Notes: generated by a model not told the origin, from the letters alone. Positions 17,401 through 25,632 are shown, counted from the first letter of the stretch. The stretch: DNA of 64,000 nt from Rhodovarius crocodyli (GCF_004005855.1 NZ_SACL01000001.1:620001-684000), one strand, 5' to 3'. A program made the numbers and translations.

Positions 17401-18606
17401 GGCCTCACCGGCAACCGCTACAGCGCGCAGAATGCCTCCCAGGCCGAGACTGCGGCGCGCAGCCTGGCCAACCTTGCCACCACCATCGGTGACCAGCTGG
17501 GCGGCCTGCGCCTCGGCGGGGAGCTCGCGGTGGGCGTCACCTCCGGCCGGGGTGGCGACGACAAGGGCAACCTCTATCTCGACTACAGCGGCCAGAAGGC
17601 GCAGTTCGCGAACACCGAGGAAGGCGCGCAGCAGCTCGCCACCCGGGCCGGCGAGTTCCTGCTGGAGGGCTTCCGCAAGATTGCGCAGGGCGACTACCTC
17701 TCGATCCTCAACGCCTCCGGCAACAGCGTCGAAACGCTGTCCAGCAACCTGGAATGGTACAAGGGCACCTATCAGGCCCTGACCAAGACGGGTGAGGCCG
17801 CCAGCGAATTCGAGAAGTCGCTGACCGCCCTCAGCGATCAGTGGCAGCCCGCCATCGACAAGGCCAATGAGCTGGGCCTGGCCACGGCTGCCCTGACCGA
17901 TGTGCGTGACCTGGAAATCGCAAAGCTGCGGGAACAGCGGGCGCTCCAGGTCGCGGGCTATGATGTGGGCCTCGATGTCCGCAGCCTGCGGGCGCGCGGC
18001 CTGGCGCAGGAGGCGGACCTGGCCGCCTTCGACTTCGCGGCCCGGCAGGAGCTGTTCACGGCGCGCAGCACGCTGGAGGGGCTTGGGCTGAGCGCCGAGG
18101 ATGTCTCGGCCCGCATCCTGCGCACCGAGCAGGTGCAGGCCGAGGAACGCCTGGCCATCGTCCAGAAGTCCGCGCAGCAGATCACCGAGGCGCAGATCGC
18201 CGGCGCGAAGTCGGTGCTGGACTGGCTGACGGCGCAGCAGCTCGGGGCCACCTCCAGCCTGTCGCCCACCGCCCGGCTGGCGGCGGCGCAGGGGGCCTTC
18301 GATGCGGCGCTGTCAGGCGGGGATGCCTCCAAGGTCACCTCGGCTGCCGATGCGCTGCTGACCGCCGGCCAGAACGTCTATGGCGGCGCCACCGGTAGCT
18401 ATGCCCGGCTGGAAGGCTTCGTTCGCAGCGAGGTGGCGGGCTTCGGCACCAACGCCGCGGTGCAGGGTGGCGATGTCGCCCTGCAGAAGGCCATCGCCGA
18501 ACTGGCCCGCCAGAACGCCTCCACCATGGCGGCGCTGACGGAGCAGGTCGGCGCACTGGTCCGGGAGTTCCGCCTGAACACCAGCAGGGAGTCCATGAGC
18601 GCATGA
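14476..18606 (+). CDS. Tail tape measure protein
   Basis: Sets tail length and helps DNA entry. The 1376-residue protein has long Ala/Gln/Arg-rich helices (residues ~1-700), hydrophobic stretches such as WGAIAGAALAVGGLVLQLAL near residue 215 and GPVGIIGGALLALIGGLLPG near residue 940, and a glycine-rich centre. The ATG at 14476 has GGAGG nine bases upstream; a GTG at 14455 is a weaker alternative. It is the longest gene of the late operon, as expected, and its stop overlaps the next start. Confidence 0.92.
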   Translation: MTTLREVAELEVRLRNGVSEGAAAAARELEQVEAAATKAQAALKATDGTLSLVGNSFDTLTAKVDANARAEQQRQAISARAERQAAELTAAAAREGRSQDELARSIAAVTERRDADIAKVDQALARARAQQMALTGGVTAQTQAMAASASATNSAASSTGRFTAAIGQAGFQVQDLAVQLAGGQNALVAFSQQGSQLLGAFGKWGAIAGAALAVGGLVLQLALGKTEAEKLTAAIEGQRTAYQDVTRRADEYVSALSRQGLQYVSAAEAGRRYREGLQQEAQSVVNLARYYGGLDEAQRQVEARRLQDQQLTLGARQEGLLRQVGSTMGRYVGAFGNAESQSLERNLGVYLEAGNLDLTGLRRLADQALSVARATATSTEEFTSNQRAILTLVEAVERYQDALRQLGVQQRTLAGQNGAEVTLRRFEQTTGELGGRYQTGQRIQQQRQYIREGMALGTLTPEQAAAGRSSLQVLAQQEQGLTPATTQQLRALREQASLALAAEGAARELAQAELELDRAARSSGAGMASASEKAEARRLVQERLERQLVSSLVTLNRQIDGEEQIAAAYGRSDQEGRRAESRIRAEAEALRYAEEGTRDYERAVDTLTVRYTKLAEVQAQRQQATRNIQSRDELAVLEREAQLVSVTAEARERELAVLRAQQSTRSIAGTPEAAEAVRLAGSLADARSNLQLLQNSWGEVSRLGEQAFDRIGSAITQAFANGSLKALDFGNVARAVLSEIVQSALRLSLVNPVLNSLFGGTRGTLGGVSAVIGGTKDMSGSASTGSLLSTGGGALSIGNRLFGGSGGGSFLGGYGFLTDPSALASTGWGGLDGVLNTQLVGNSTNAALGGLGSGVYGPATQAQLQAAGGPGLTLGGALGSALAIGGGIYGAISGFQRGGLGGTLSGIGGVTSAVTGAATLGSSLGLLPALGALGPVGIIGGALLALIGGLLPGQKPSGKGQEFRLDLATGAEERNGLTGNRYSAQNASQAETAARSLANLATTIGDQLGGLRLGGELAVGVTSGRGGDDKGNLYLDYSGQKAQFANTEEGAQQLATRAGEFLLEGFRKIAQGDYLSILNASGNSVETLSSNLEWYKGTYQALTKTGEAASEFEKSLTALSDQWQPAIDKANELGLATAALTDVRDLEIAKLREQRALQVAGYDVGLDVRSLRARGLAQEADLAAFDFAARQELFTARSTLEGLGLSAEDVSARILRTEQVQAEERLAIVQKSAQQITEAQIAGAKSVLDWLTAQQLGATSSLSPTARLAAAQGAFDAALSGGDASKVTSAADALLTAGQNVYGGATGSYARLEGFVRSEVAGFGTNAAVQGGDVALQKAIAELARQNASTMAALTEQVGALVREFRLNTSRESMSA

Positions 18607-20252
18607 CCGTCCTCGGCGCATACCCGGTCGGCATCGAGGAACCGACGCCACCTGTCGCGCTCGACCTGCTGGCCCTGCCGCAGCCAGCCCTGTCGGATGC
18701 CGTGCTGCTGGTCGAGTGCACGGCCACGGACGGCATCCTGACCACCTTGGGCGGCGCGCTCACGCTGGGCGCGGAGCCGGTGGGCATCCTGCCGGGAGGC
18801 CTGACCGGCGGCCAGGTGCCGCTGCAATGGTCGGATGTGGACTGGACTTCCCAGCCGGGCGATCTCCGCCCCTCCACCCATTTCGAGGGGCGGCTGAGCG
18901 ACATCAGCCTGGAGCGCGCCTTGCCGCTGGACCCGTCCGCCGAACGGCGGGTGGCCGCCGCGCTGGGCGAGATCATCATCGACAACACCGATGGTGCCTA
19001 TGACGGCACGGCGGAGGGTCTGGCCATCGACGGCAGGCCAGTCACCCTCAGCCTGCTCGGCAGCCGGGGTGCCGCCTATGCCGACCGCCGCGTCCTATTC
19101 GCCGGCGTGGGCCGCGCCTGGCGGACGGACCGCCGACAGCTGCGCATCAATGTCGCCAGCCTGGCCTATGTGCTGGATGTTCCCATGCTCGGCCTCTACG
19201 GCGGCACGGGCGGCGCCGATGGCGGAGAGGATCTGGCGGGCAAGGTCGTTCCGGAGGCCTGGGGGCGGGTGCGCAATGTGCCTCCGCCGCAGCTCGATGC
19301 CGGGCTGCTGATCTATCAGCTGCATGCGCGTGAGATCGGGGAGATCACGGGGGTCTATGTCCGGGGCGCACCGCTCGATGCCGGCGCCGGCTACGGCACC
19401 TATTCCGCGCTGGCTGCCGCCACGGTGCTGCCCGGCACCTATGCCTGGGCGATCACGCCCACCGGCAGCTATATGCGCCTGGGAAGCAGCCCTGACGGCA
19501 CGGTCACGGCTGATCTCTGGGGGCAGCCGGGCGGTGCCAGCATCCCACGCATGATGCGGCTGGTGCTGGCGCGCGGGGGCGTGTTGGCCAACCCCGCCAC
19601 CTTCGACAGCGCGGAAGGCTATGTGCCCGGCACCGCCGGCATCTGGTTGGCCGAGCAGCTGACCTTTGCCGATGCCATCAACCGCCTGGCCGCCGGCGGC
19701 GGCCTGTGGTGGGGCGACGATGGCAGCGGCAGCGTGGTGGTGGGGCGCGTCTCGGCGCCGGCGGGCCCCGGCGGCGTGGCGCTCGACCAGGACAGCATCC
19801 TGGATGACCTGGAGCCGCTGGAACCCCCCGTGCCCGCATGGCGCGTCGTGCTGACCTATCGCCGCAACTGGTCGCCGCTGTCCGGCACGGACCTGGTGCC
19901 CGAGCCCACGATCACTGAGGCCCGCCGGCTGGAGCTGGCGGCGACCGGCCGCAGCACCGCCGTGCAGATCGATGCGCGGCGGGTGCGCAATGCCCAGGCG
20001 CGAGACATCGCCCTGGAAACCCTGTTCGATGATGAGGGAGACGCCGCCGTGCTCGGCAACAACATCCTGACCCTGCTCGCGCCGGGCCGCACGCTGTGGC
20101 GGGTGCCCGGGGGCTTGTCCGGCTGGGGGCTGGCGCTTGGCCAGCAGGCGCGGCTCACCTGGCCGCGCTATGGCCTGGCGGCCGGGCGCGATGTGCGCGT
20201 GGTGGGGCAATCCGCCCGTGGTAATCGCCTCGATCTGACGGTGCTGGGATGA
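18603..20252 (+). CDS. Distal tail / tail hub protein
   Basis: A 549-residue, beta-rich protein immediately after the tape measure, with a 4-base ATGA overlap. Segments such as VLFAGVGRAWRTDRRQLRIN and a second half that binds the next tail protein's gene by overlap suggest a hub or baseplate component. No catalytic motif seen. Role assigned from position and general composition. Confidence 0.7.
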   Translation: MTVLGAYPVGIEEPTPPVALDLLALPQPALSDAVLLVECTATDGILTTLGGALTLGAEPVGILPGGLTGGQVPLQWSDVDWTSQPGDLRPSTHFEGRLSDISLERALPLDPSAERRVAAALGEIIIDNTDGAYDGTAEGLAIDGRPVTLSLLGSRGAAYADRRVLFAGVGRAWRTDRRQLRINVASLAYVLDVPMLGLYGGTGGADGGEDLAGKVVPEAWGRVRNVPPPQLDAGLLIYQLHAREIGEITGVYVRGAPLDAGAGYGTYSALAAATVLPGTYAWAITPTGSYMRLGSSPDGTVTADLWGQPGGASIPRMMRLVLARGGVLANPATFDSAEGYVPGTAGIWLAEQLTFADAINRLAAGGGLWWGDDGSGSVVVGRVSAPAGPGGVALDQDSILDDLEPLEPPVPAWRVVLTYRRNWSPLSGTDLVPEPTITEARRLELAATGRSTAVQIDARRVRNAQARDIALETLFDDEGDAAVLGNNILTLLAPGRTLWRVPGGLSGWGLALGQQARLTWPRYGLAAGRDVRVVGQSARGNRLDLTVLG

Positions 20253-21076
20253 CCAGGCTCCTGCTGTCCTGGGTCAACTGGCTGGACCGGCCGGGTGTCT
20301 CCATCACCACCAACAGCGAGACGGTCGGCCTCGGCGTCACGCGCTTGGCCGATCCCATCCTGCGCCGCCGCTGGCGCAGCACCCCCGGCATCATCAACCC
20401 GGTGCTGTCGGTGGACCTCGGCGAGCTGCGCGAGGTGGGGGTGCTGGCCCTGGCGCAGCCGGATGACGCCGGCGGCGTCGATGCCATGGGCGAGGCGCGG
20501 GGCTGGATGCGCAGCCCGCCGGACACGCTGCGGCACCAGCTGGATGCCGTGACGCCCGGTGCGGGCGGGTTGCTCGATACGGGTACCATGTCGGGTGGCT
20601 GGGTGCCGGGCTACGGCATGCACGCGTACCTGCCGGCCGCACCGCTCTCCGCACGCTACTGGCGCGCGGAAATCAATGGCTGGTCGCTGGCTGCGGGCGT
20701 CGGCTACCTCGATCTCGGCCGGGCCTGGATCGGCCCCGCCTGGCGCCCCTCGCGCGGCAATGTCGCCTATGGCTGGGGCAGGGCGCGGCAGGATGGCTCC
20801 GTGGTCTCGGCCAACAGCCGCAGCGGGCTCGAATTTGTGGACCGCGGCCCGCGGCAACGCGTCATCACCTTCAGCTTGCCGAACCTCTCGGCCGAGGATG
20901 CCGACGCGCTGGACCAGCTCCAGGAAGTCGCCGGTACCAGCCGCCAGGTGCTGGCCATGATCGATCCCGATCAGCCGAAAACCTGGATCATCGGCCGCCT
21001 GGCCGAGGTGCCGGCCATCACGCAGCCGGGCTTCGACCTGCACGCCACCACCTTCCAGATCCGCCAAATCCTGTAG
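20249..21076 (+). CDS. Tail tip protein of unknown family
   Basis: A 275-residue protein overlapping the upstream gene by 4 bases. It contains WRSTPGIINPVLSVDLGEL and a C-terminal segment LAEVPAITQPGFDLHATTFQ that resembles distal tail proteins with a galectin-like half. No enzymatic motif recognised. Confidence 0.65.
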   Translation: MTRLLLSWVNWLDRPGVSITTNSETVGLGVTRLADPILRRRWRSTPGIINPVLSVDLGELREVGVLALAQPDDAGGVDAMGEARGWMRSPPDTLRHQLDAVTPGAGGLLDTGTMSGGWVPGYGMHAYLPAAPLSARYWRAEINGWSLAAGVGYLDLGRAWIGPAWRPSRGNVAYGWGRARQDGSVVSANSRSGLEFVDRGPRQRVITFSLPNLSAEDADALDQLQEVAGTSRQVLAMIDPDQPKTWIIGRLAEVPAITQPGFDLHATTFQIRQIL

Positions 21077-21085
21077 GGGCGCACC

Positions 21086-22201
21086 ATGCTGCAAACCGCC
21101 ATCGAGCAAACCACCAACACGGTGGGAACGGGCACCTATGAGCTGACGGCGCCCACCAATGCCTTGCGCACATCATTCCTGACCGGCGTCGGGAATGGCG
21201 GGGATGTCTGGTACCGCTGTGAATCGGATGCCGCCTGGGAAGAAGGGTACGGTACCGTCACCGCCGGCACGCCCGACACGCTGACGCGCAATGTGCACCG
21301 GTCCAGCAACGCGAACGCCGCCATCAACTGGTCTGCCGGCGTGAAGCGCATCTATTGCAGCCCGGACGGCCAGGCGCTGCGGTTTGGCGGGGTGGGCGCC
21401 GTGCCCTCAGCCGGCGGCACTGCCAATGCCCAGGCCATCGTGCATAAGCCGCCCCTGCTGGTGCTGCGGCCCGGCATGACGGGCGCGCACACGGTCACCA
21501 CCACCAACACCGGGGCCGTCACGCTGGCTATCGACGGGCTGGGGGCACAGCCCCTCCGGCGCGCCAATGGCACCGACTTCGGCCTGGGCGAACTGATTGC
21601 CGGGCAGACCATCCGGTGGGTGTGGACCGGTACAGAATTCCGCGTGCTGTCCGACATCAACCGTCGCGACCTGGGGCGGGAGCTGCTGGCGAGCGTGGCC
21701 ATGGCGGGCAGCTCCGGTGTCGAGGTGACGATCCCCAGCGGCTTCGACCTGCTGGAGGTGGCCGTTGAGGGGGCGCGGGTCGGCTCGGGCAGCCTTCTGC
21801 AGGTCTTCCTGCAGGCCAAGGTGGGTGGTTCCTGGCTCACTGGTCCCAGCGGCCAGTATTTCGATGCCCGCACCTTCAACGCGGCCAGCACCGGCTGGGT
21901 GCAGCAGAGCTATGCCGATGCGGGAATCGCCACTTACCTGGGCTGGATCGGCGGGACGAATAACGATCCGCTCAACGCCATGACCACGCTCCTGAACTGC
22001 GCCGGCAACAGCTACGCCGATCGTGCTCATGTCATGACGCGCAGCCTGAGCAATGCTGAAGGCGGCTATGGCTGGAGCGAGATGTTCGCGGGCGGCCATG
22101 TTGCCCTTGGCGCTAATCAGCGGATCGAGGCGATCCGCATCACCGATCCGGGCCGGGCCTATACGGGTGGCCGGCTGCTGATCATGGGGGCACGTCGATG
22201 A
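21086..22201 (+). CDS. Tail fibre/tip protein
   Basis: The 371-residue product opens with an N-terminal region found in many phage tail proteins (GTGTYELTAPTNALRTSFLTG, then AGTPDTLTRNVHRSSNANA), thought to attach fibres to the tail tip. The remainder is Gly/Ser/Thr-rich and beta-predicted, ending GRAYTGGRLLIMGARR. It probably contributes to receptor binding. Confidence 0.75.
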   Translation: MLQTAIEQTTNTVGTGTYELTAPTNALRTSFLTGVGNGGDVWYRCESDAAWEEGYGTVTAGTPDTLTRNVHRSSNANAAINWSAGVKRIYCSPDGQALRFGGVGAVPSAGGTANAQAIVHKPPLLVLRPGMTGAHTVTTTNTGAVTLAIDGLGAQPLRRANGTDFGLGELIAGQTIRWVWTGTEFRVLSDINRRDLGRELLASVAMAGSSGVEVTIPSGFDLLEVAVEGARVGSGSLLQVFLQAKVGGSWLTGPSGQYFDARTFNAASTGWVQQSYADAGIATYLGWIGGTNNDPLNAMTTLLNCAGNSYADRAHVMTRSLSNAEGGYGWSEMFAGGHVALGANQRIEAIRITDPGRAYTGGRLLIMGARR

Positions 22202-22509
22202 GCGACACTGTGGTTGTCCGTATCCTTGCACCGGGAGAGGTGGAGGCGCCGCCCCCGTATGTGCCGCCGCTGGGTCCGCTGACGCGCCGGCAGCTGCGGC
22301 TGTGGCTGCTGGGGCAGGGCATCAGCACCGCCGATGTCGAGGCCGCCATTGCGGCCTTGCCGGCGGGCGAGCGGGAGGCGGCGATGATCGAGTGGCAGGA
22401 CAGCAGCGAATACCGCCGCGATCACCCCCTGCTGGTGCGCCTGGCGGGAGACCTGGGCCTGAGCGAGGCGCAACTGGATGCAGGCTGGGCCCAGGCGGTG
22501 GCCCTGTGA
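22198..22509 (+). CDS. Small phage protein next to tail fibre gene
   Basis: A 103-residue acidic protein with an N-terminal Pro-rich strand region (EVEAPPPYVPPLGPL) and helical remainder (LTRRQLRLWLLGQGIST). It overlaps both neighbours by 4 bases. Such small proteins after fibre genes are often fibre-assembly or adaptor proteins; function here is unknown. Confidence 0.7.
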   Translation: MSDTVVVRILAPGEVEAPPPYVPPLGPLTRRQLRLWLLGQGISTADVEAAIAALPAGEREAAMIEWQDSSEYRRDHPLLVRLAGDLGLSEAQLDAGWAQAVAL

Positions 22510-22823
22510 GCGGCCCGACCGAGCCGCCAGGCGTCTGGGGTGAGGCCGCCGTGGCGCTCGCCGTGGGGACCGTCAGCGCCGCGGCCGGCGCCTATGTGCG
22601 GGCCAAATCCTCCACCCGGCCGCTGCCCTCGCTGCTGGCGCTGCTGGCCGAGGCCGTGGTCTGCGGGTCCATATCCTCGGCCGTGGTGCAGTACCTCCAG
22701 ATAAGCGATGTGCGCGTGCTGGCGGGGGTGTCCAGCGCGGCGGGGCTGATCGGCACGCAGGCCATTTCCCTGCTGCTCATCCGCATTGTGCGGCAGCGCA
22801 CGGGGCCGGAGGGGAGGGCTTAG
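22506..22823 (+). CDS. Putative phage holin (two or three membrane segments)
   Basis: A 105-residue protein starting at the GTG at 22506, which overlaps the previous TGA. Hydrophobic stretches near residues 10-30, 40-65 and 70-95, with a charged C-terminus (RIVRQRTGPEGRA), fit a holin or other small membrane protein. The nearby endolysin supports a lysis role. The second candidate at 23510 leaves open which one is the holin. Confidence 0.65.
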   Translation: MSGPTEPPGVWGEAAVALAVGTVSAAAGAYVRAKSSTRPLPSLLALLAEAVVCGSISSAVVQYLQISDVRVLAGVSSAAGLIGTQAISLLLIRIVRQRTGPEGRA

Positions 22824-22824
22824 G

Positions 22825-23178
22825 CTACTCCGCCGCCGTGCCCAGCGCGCGGGCCGTCATCTCCGGCTCGCGCATGATCACCTTCAGGTAGGACGTGGCC
22901 GCCTGGTCGGGAATGCGGCGCCTCTGCTCCCAGTCGCGCAGGGTTCCGACCGGGATGCCGTATCGGTCTGCAAAGGCCGCCTGCGACAGCTTCAGCCGGG
23001 CACGGAGCGCCAGCACCATGCCGGCCGCGCTCTCCCTGTCCGTCAGGATGGGGGCGGCGTCGGGGTTCTCGGCCGCCTGGCGCTCAATGTCGGCATCGGT
23101 CAGTGCGTCCTGGGCTGCCCAGTCCACGGCCTTCAGCGCCTTCTCGGCGGTGGCCTTTGTCGCCTTCACGATAGCCAT
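22825..23178 (-). CDS. HTH antitoxin paired with BrnT-like toxin
   Basis: The 117-residue product has a helix-turn-helix of Xre type near residues 55-105 (ALRARLKLSQAAFADRYGIP, then LRDWEQRRR). It overlaps the toxin gene by 13 bases, as in many toxin-antitoxin operons. Classical BrnA antitoxins are ribbon-helix-helix proteins; here the partner is an HTH protein, a known variant arrangement. It should bind the palindromes upstream of the toxin gene and repress the operon. Confidence 0.85.
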   Translation of the reverse strand: MAIVKATKATAEKALKAVDWAAQDALTDADIERQAAENPDAAPILTDRESAAGMVLALRARLKLSQAAFADRYGIPVGTLRDWEQRRRIPDQAATSYLKVIMREPEMTARALGTAAE

Positions 23179-23429
23179 CTCTTTTGCTCCTTCGTGTGGG
23201 CCTTGCGGACCGAGATGATCCGCAGGGCCTCGCCGCGCGGGGTGTAAGTGCAAACGAACAGGCGCCCCGCCACCAGCCCGAAAGCGTTGAAGCGGGGCTC
23301 GCCGTAGTCGCGGCGCACGTCCTGCTCCTCGCCCACCAGACCCTCGAAGATCAGCACTGCCAGCGCCAGGGACACGCCGTGCTTGGCGATGTTGCTGGCG
23401 TCCTTCGCGGTGTCGAACTCGATGTCCAT
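23166..23429 (-). CDS. brnT: BrnT family ribonuclease toxin
   Basis: An 87-residue protein with the BrnT (DUF497) hallmarks: FDTAKDASNIAKHGVSL near the start, a central DVRRDYGEPRF and the C-terminal GEALRIISVRKAHTKEQKRW. BrnT is a RelE-like mRNA-cleaving toxin neutralised by its partner antitoxin. The pair lies on the minus strand between two phage lysis genes and may stabilise the prophage or act in phage exclusion. Start chosen at MDIEFD because upstream codons in frame lie in the operator region. Confidence 0.88.
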   Translation of the reverse strand: MDIEFDTAKDASNIAKHGVSLALAVLIFEGLVGEEQDVRRDYGEPRFNAFGLVAGRLFVCTYTPRGEALRIISVRKAHTKEQKRWLS

Positions 23430-23438
23430 GCGCAGAAC

Positions 23439-23489
23439 ATACGGCAATGCCGCATGTCTGGCAAGACAGATCATACGGCAATGCCGTAT
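23439..23489 (-). promoter_or_regulatory. Twin palindromic operators of the BrnT operon
   Basis: Two copies of a 17-bp palindrome, ATACGGCA-A-TGCCGTAT, lie at 23439-23455 (one mismatch) and 23473-23489 (perfect), with starts 34 bp apart, about three helical turns. They sit just upstream of brnT and also upstream of the divergent gene at 23510, so the antitoxin could repress both directions. Confidence 0.8.
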
Positions 23490-23509
23490 TTTTCCAACAG
23501 GAGAACATC

Positions 23510-23848
23510 ATGGATCAGGTTATCCAGGCCGTCACCAGCGGTCTCTGGGCGCTGGCTGCTGCCGCGATCACCGCAGCGGCCGGCATCGCCGTCCCCGCGC
23601 TGCGCGCCTGGGCCGTCAACGCGGTCCAGAAGCGCCTCGGCGAGGGCGCGGCCCGCGTGGCGGGCGAGATTGCGGCCGAGGTGGCCGCCAATCCCACCAT
23701 CAATGCCGCGACGCAGGCGATGCTCGATGCGGCGGCTGACAAGCTCCGGCAACGCTTCCCCGACACGGCCGGGCGTCTGCCGCTCGACACCCTGAAGGGC
23801 ATGGTGGCCGGCGAGCTGGGCAAGCTGGGCCAGGGGGTGGCGCGGTGA
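23510..23848 (+). CDS. Putative LL-H-type holin or lysis-associated membrane protein
   Basis: A 112-residue protein with one N-terminal membrane segment (GLWALAAAAITAAAGIAVPAL, residues ~10-30) followed by amphipathic helices, the layout of the LL-H holin group. ATG at 23510 is preceded by CAGGAGAA. It is directly upstream of, and overlaps by 4 bases, the endolysin gene. It is read divergently from the toxin operon and shares the operator region. Confidence 0.7.
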   Translation: MDQVIQAVTSGLWALAAAAITAAAGIAVPALRAWAVNAVQKRLGEGAARVAGEIAAEVAANPTINAATQAMLDAAADKLRQRFPDTAGRLPLDTLKGMVAGELGKLGQGVAR

Positions 23849-24648
23849 GCCTTCTGGCGTGGCTGGGGCGGCTGTTCGCTGCCCCGGCGCCGGCGCTGCC
23901 TGCGGCTCCTGCGCCATTGCCGCCGGCCGTCCCCGTCGCGGCGGTGGGCGATCCGCCTAGCGTGGTGGTCACCGAAACGATGGTGCGGCAGGGCTTCCCG
24001 CGCTGCGCTGACCCCGCCGCCTGGGCGAAGGCGCTGACTGCGGCCTTCGCGCGCTTCCCGGCCTTCACGCCCCTCGGCGCCGCCACCATCATCGCCAAAG
24101 CGCAGGTCGAGACAGGCGGCCTCACGCGCTGGGACGAAAACCTGAACTACTCCAAGCCCGAGCAGCTGCTGAGGATGCACGGCTCCCGTGCGGTGCGCAC
24201 GGAATCGGCCAAGGCCGCCCTGCGCGCGCGTCCCGCAGGCGGCCCCTGGCCCGACATCGCCCTGGCCGAGGCGCGGGAAATCTGCGGCAAGCCCATGGCC
24301 TGCGGTGATCGCGTCTATGCGGCCCTTGGCGGGTATGAGGCCCGTGGGGGCGGCATCGTGCAGCTGACGGGCCTCGATAACCAGCAGGCGTTTGCCCGCT
24401 ACCTGGGCCTGACGTTGGCGCAGGCGCGGGACCACATGCGCACGATCGAGGGCGCGGCGCTGACGGGACCTTGGTACGTCCAGCATTTCGGCGGGCAGGA
24501 TGCCGCCAACCGGGGCGACATGCGCGAGATCCTGCGCATCGTGGCCGGCAAACGGACGCAGGCCGACCTGGCGGCCATCTGGTCGAGCATCCACGGCGAT
24601 GACCAGATGGCCGCCTTCCATCGCTGGCGCGGGCTTCTGGAGGCCTGA
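23845..24648 (+). CDS. Endolysin, GH19-like muramidase/chitinase fold
   Basis: The 267-residue product has an N-terminal hydrophobic and Ala/Pro-rich segment (residues 1-40), which may act as a signal-arrest anchor, then a GH19-type domain: AKAQVETGGLTRWDENLNYS (expected catalytic Glu89) and GGGIVQLTGLDNQQAFARYL. It cuts peptidoglycan at lysis. GTG start overlaps the upstream stop. Decayed copies of related C-termini follow downstream. Confidence 0.85.
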   Translation: MSLLAWLGRLFAAPAPALPAAPAPLPPAVPVAAVGDPPSVVVTETMVRQGFPRCADPAAWAKALTAAFARFPAFTPLGAATIIAKAQVETGGLTRWDENLNYSKPEQLLRMHGSRAVRTESAKAALRARPAGGPWPDIALAEAREICGKPMACGDRVYAALGGYEARGGGIVQLTGLDNQQAFARYLGLTLAQARDHMRTIEGAALTGPWYVQHFGGQDAANRGDMREILRIVAGKRTQADLAAIWSSIHGDDQMAAFHRWRGLLEA

Positions 24649-24653
24649 CGTTC

Positions 24654-24669
24654 ATTTTCCGAAACGGCG
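24654..24669 (+). repeat. 16-bp direct repeat, copy 1
   Basis: ATTTTCCGAAACGGCG occurs here, right after the endolysin stop, and again at 25908-25923. Each copy continues with similar sequence (GAC then TTCGAGA nearby). The spacing relative to endolysin relics suggests that the repeats mark duplicated segments. Confidence 0.6.
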
Positions 24670-24723
24670 AGACAGATTCGAGACAGATCGCGGCTTCGGT
24701 GGAGAGTTTCCCGCTTTGTTCCA

Positions 24724-24888
24724 TGCCAGCGCGTTCTATGCGTGTTGTTCTCGACGGCCATGGGCGCCAATGCCATGGCGGATCGCGGCGATGTCCGCAG
24801 CATCCGCATCAATGCCAATGGCGGCACCATCGGCCTGGAGCATGTGCTGGAGGTCGAGGCGGGGATCAGGGCGGTGCTGCTGGCTTAG
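24724..24888 (+). pseudogene. Decayed lysozyme C-terminus, relic 1
   Basis: The frame ending at TAG 24886-24888 encodes NAMADRGDVRSIRINANGG followed by TIGLEHVLEVEAGIRAVLLA, which resembles the closing part of GH19/N-acetylmuramidase lysozymes (ADxGD...RRINGG.NGL pattern). A preceding ASAFYAC piece is in another frame, implying a frameshift. No start codon or catalytic region belongs to it. Confidence 0.65.
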
Positions 24889-25093
24889 CGCCATCGTCAC
24901 CGTGTTCGGAAGCTGGCGGCGCCGATGTCGTTGGCCTCGTGCTGGCGTCCAGTGTATCGAGACCCGCTCTGATGATGCGCCGAAGGGCTTCCGATGCAGT
25001 GAGGCCGGCCGAGTAGGTCCACGCCTTCAGACGCTCGGCGTCGCTGTGTGGAAGGGTCGTAGTTACCCTCAGGGTCTTCGGCTCATCATCCAT
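24866..25093 (-). CDS. Small ribbon-helix-helix (CopG/Arc-like) protein
   Basis: A 75-residue protein with the RHH pattern: beta strand TLRVTTTLPHSDAERL followed by helices around AGLTASEALRRIIRAGLDTL, then an Ala/Pro-rich tail. Such proteins are transcription factors or antitoxins. No toxin partner is visible next to it. Its 3' end overlaps relic 1, so its tail may be secondary. Confidence 0.65.
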   Translation of the reverse strand: MDDEPKTLRVTTTLPHSDAERLKAWTYSAGLTASEALRRIIRAGLDTLDASTRPTTSAPPASEHGDDGAKPAAPP

Positions 25094-25161
25094 CGGCTAT
25101 CCGCTACAGTGGATATGCGCCGTTGTGTAGGCGATCGACCGCCCATCACGGACAGTTAATT

Positions 25162-25260
25162 CAATCACGCGCCATCCGCATCAAGGCGAATGGTGGGACG
25201 GAAGGGCTGGCCAATGTCATGGCGATCGAGGGGCGGATTAGGGCGGCGCTGTTGGCTTAA
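25162..25260 (+). pseudogene. Decayed lysozyme C-terminus, relic 2
   Basis: The frame ending at TAA 25258-25260 encodes RAIRIKANGGTEGLANVMAI then EGRIRAALLA, clearly related to relic 1 (IRI-x-ANGGT-x-GL ... IRA-x-LLA). Only about 33 codons remain and no start is seen. Confidence 0.65.
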
Positions 25261-25387
25261 CGCTGGCCGCGCTTCAATCTGAAGGCTGGTCGCCTTCATG
25301 ATCGGTGTCCGGTGAGCGGGCATCTTCTGATGCCGAACAACTCGCCGTTCCGGCCACGTAGGAACCCTGCCAGACCGGCAGCGCCTC

Positions 25388-25510
25388 TCAATGGCCGACG
25401 GAGATCCTGTGCAGGGTGGTGCCGACGAAAAACAGCACCTGTCCCGCCTCCGTGCGGGCCAAGATCGCCGCTTTGCCTCTGTATTCCTTGATCAGCGAAG
25501 CCTCGAACAT
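25388..25510 (-). CDS. Possible 40-residue small protein
   Basis: This reverse-strand frame encodes MFEASLIKEYRGKAAILART followed by EAGQVLFFVGTTLHRISVGH. The composition looks like a folded small beta protein and not like random high-GC translation. The same DNA read in other frames gives only low-complexity sequence. No ribosome site was judged strong and no family is known, so it stays tentative. Confidence 0.4.
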   Translation of the reverse strand: MFEASLIKEYRGKAAILARTEAGQVLFFVGTTLHRISVGH

Positions 25511-25632
25511 GCCTGGAGCCCTGATGCCCAGGCTTAACGCCAAGCTCGGGCGCGGGTTCAGGCGGGGGCATAGAAAGTGTGGCCTGACCGCCAGGATATC
25601 GCGGTCATTCTTCGAGGATCAGTTCTGGCTGA

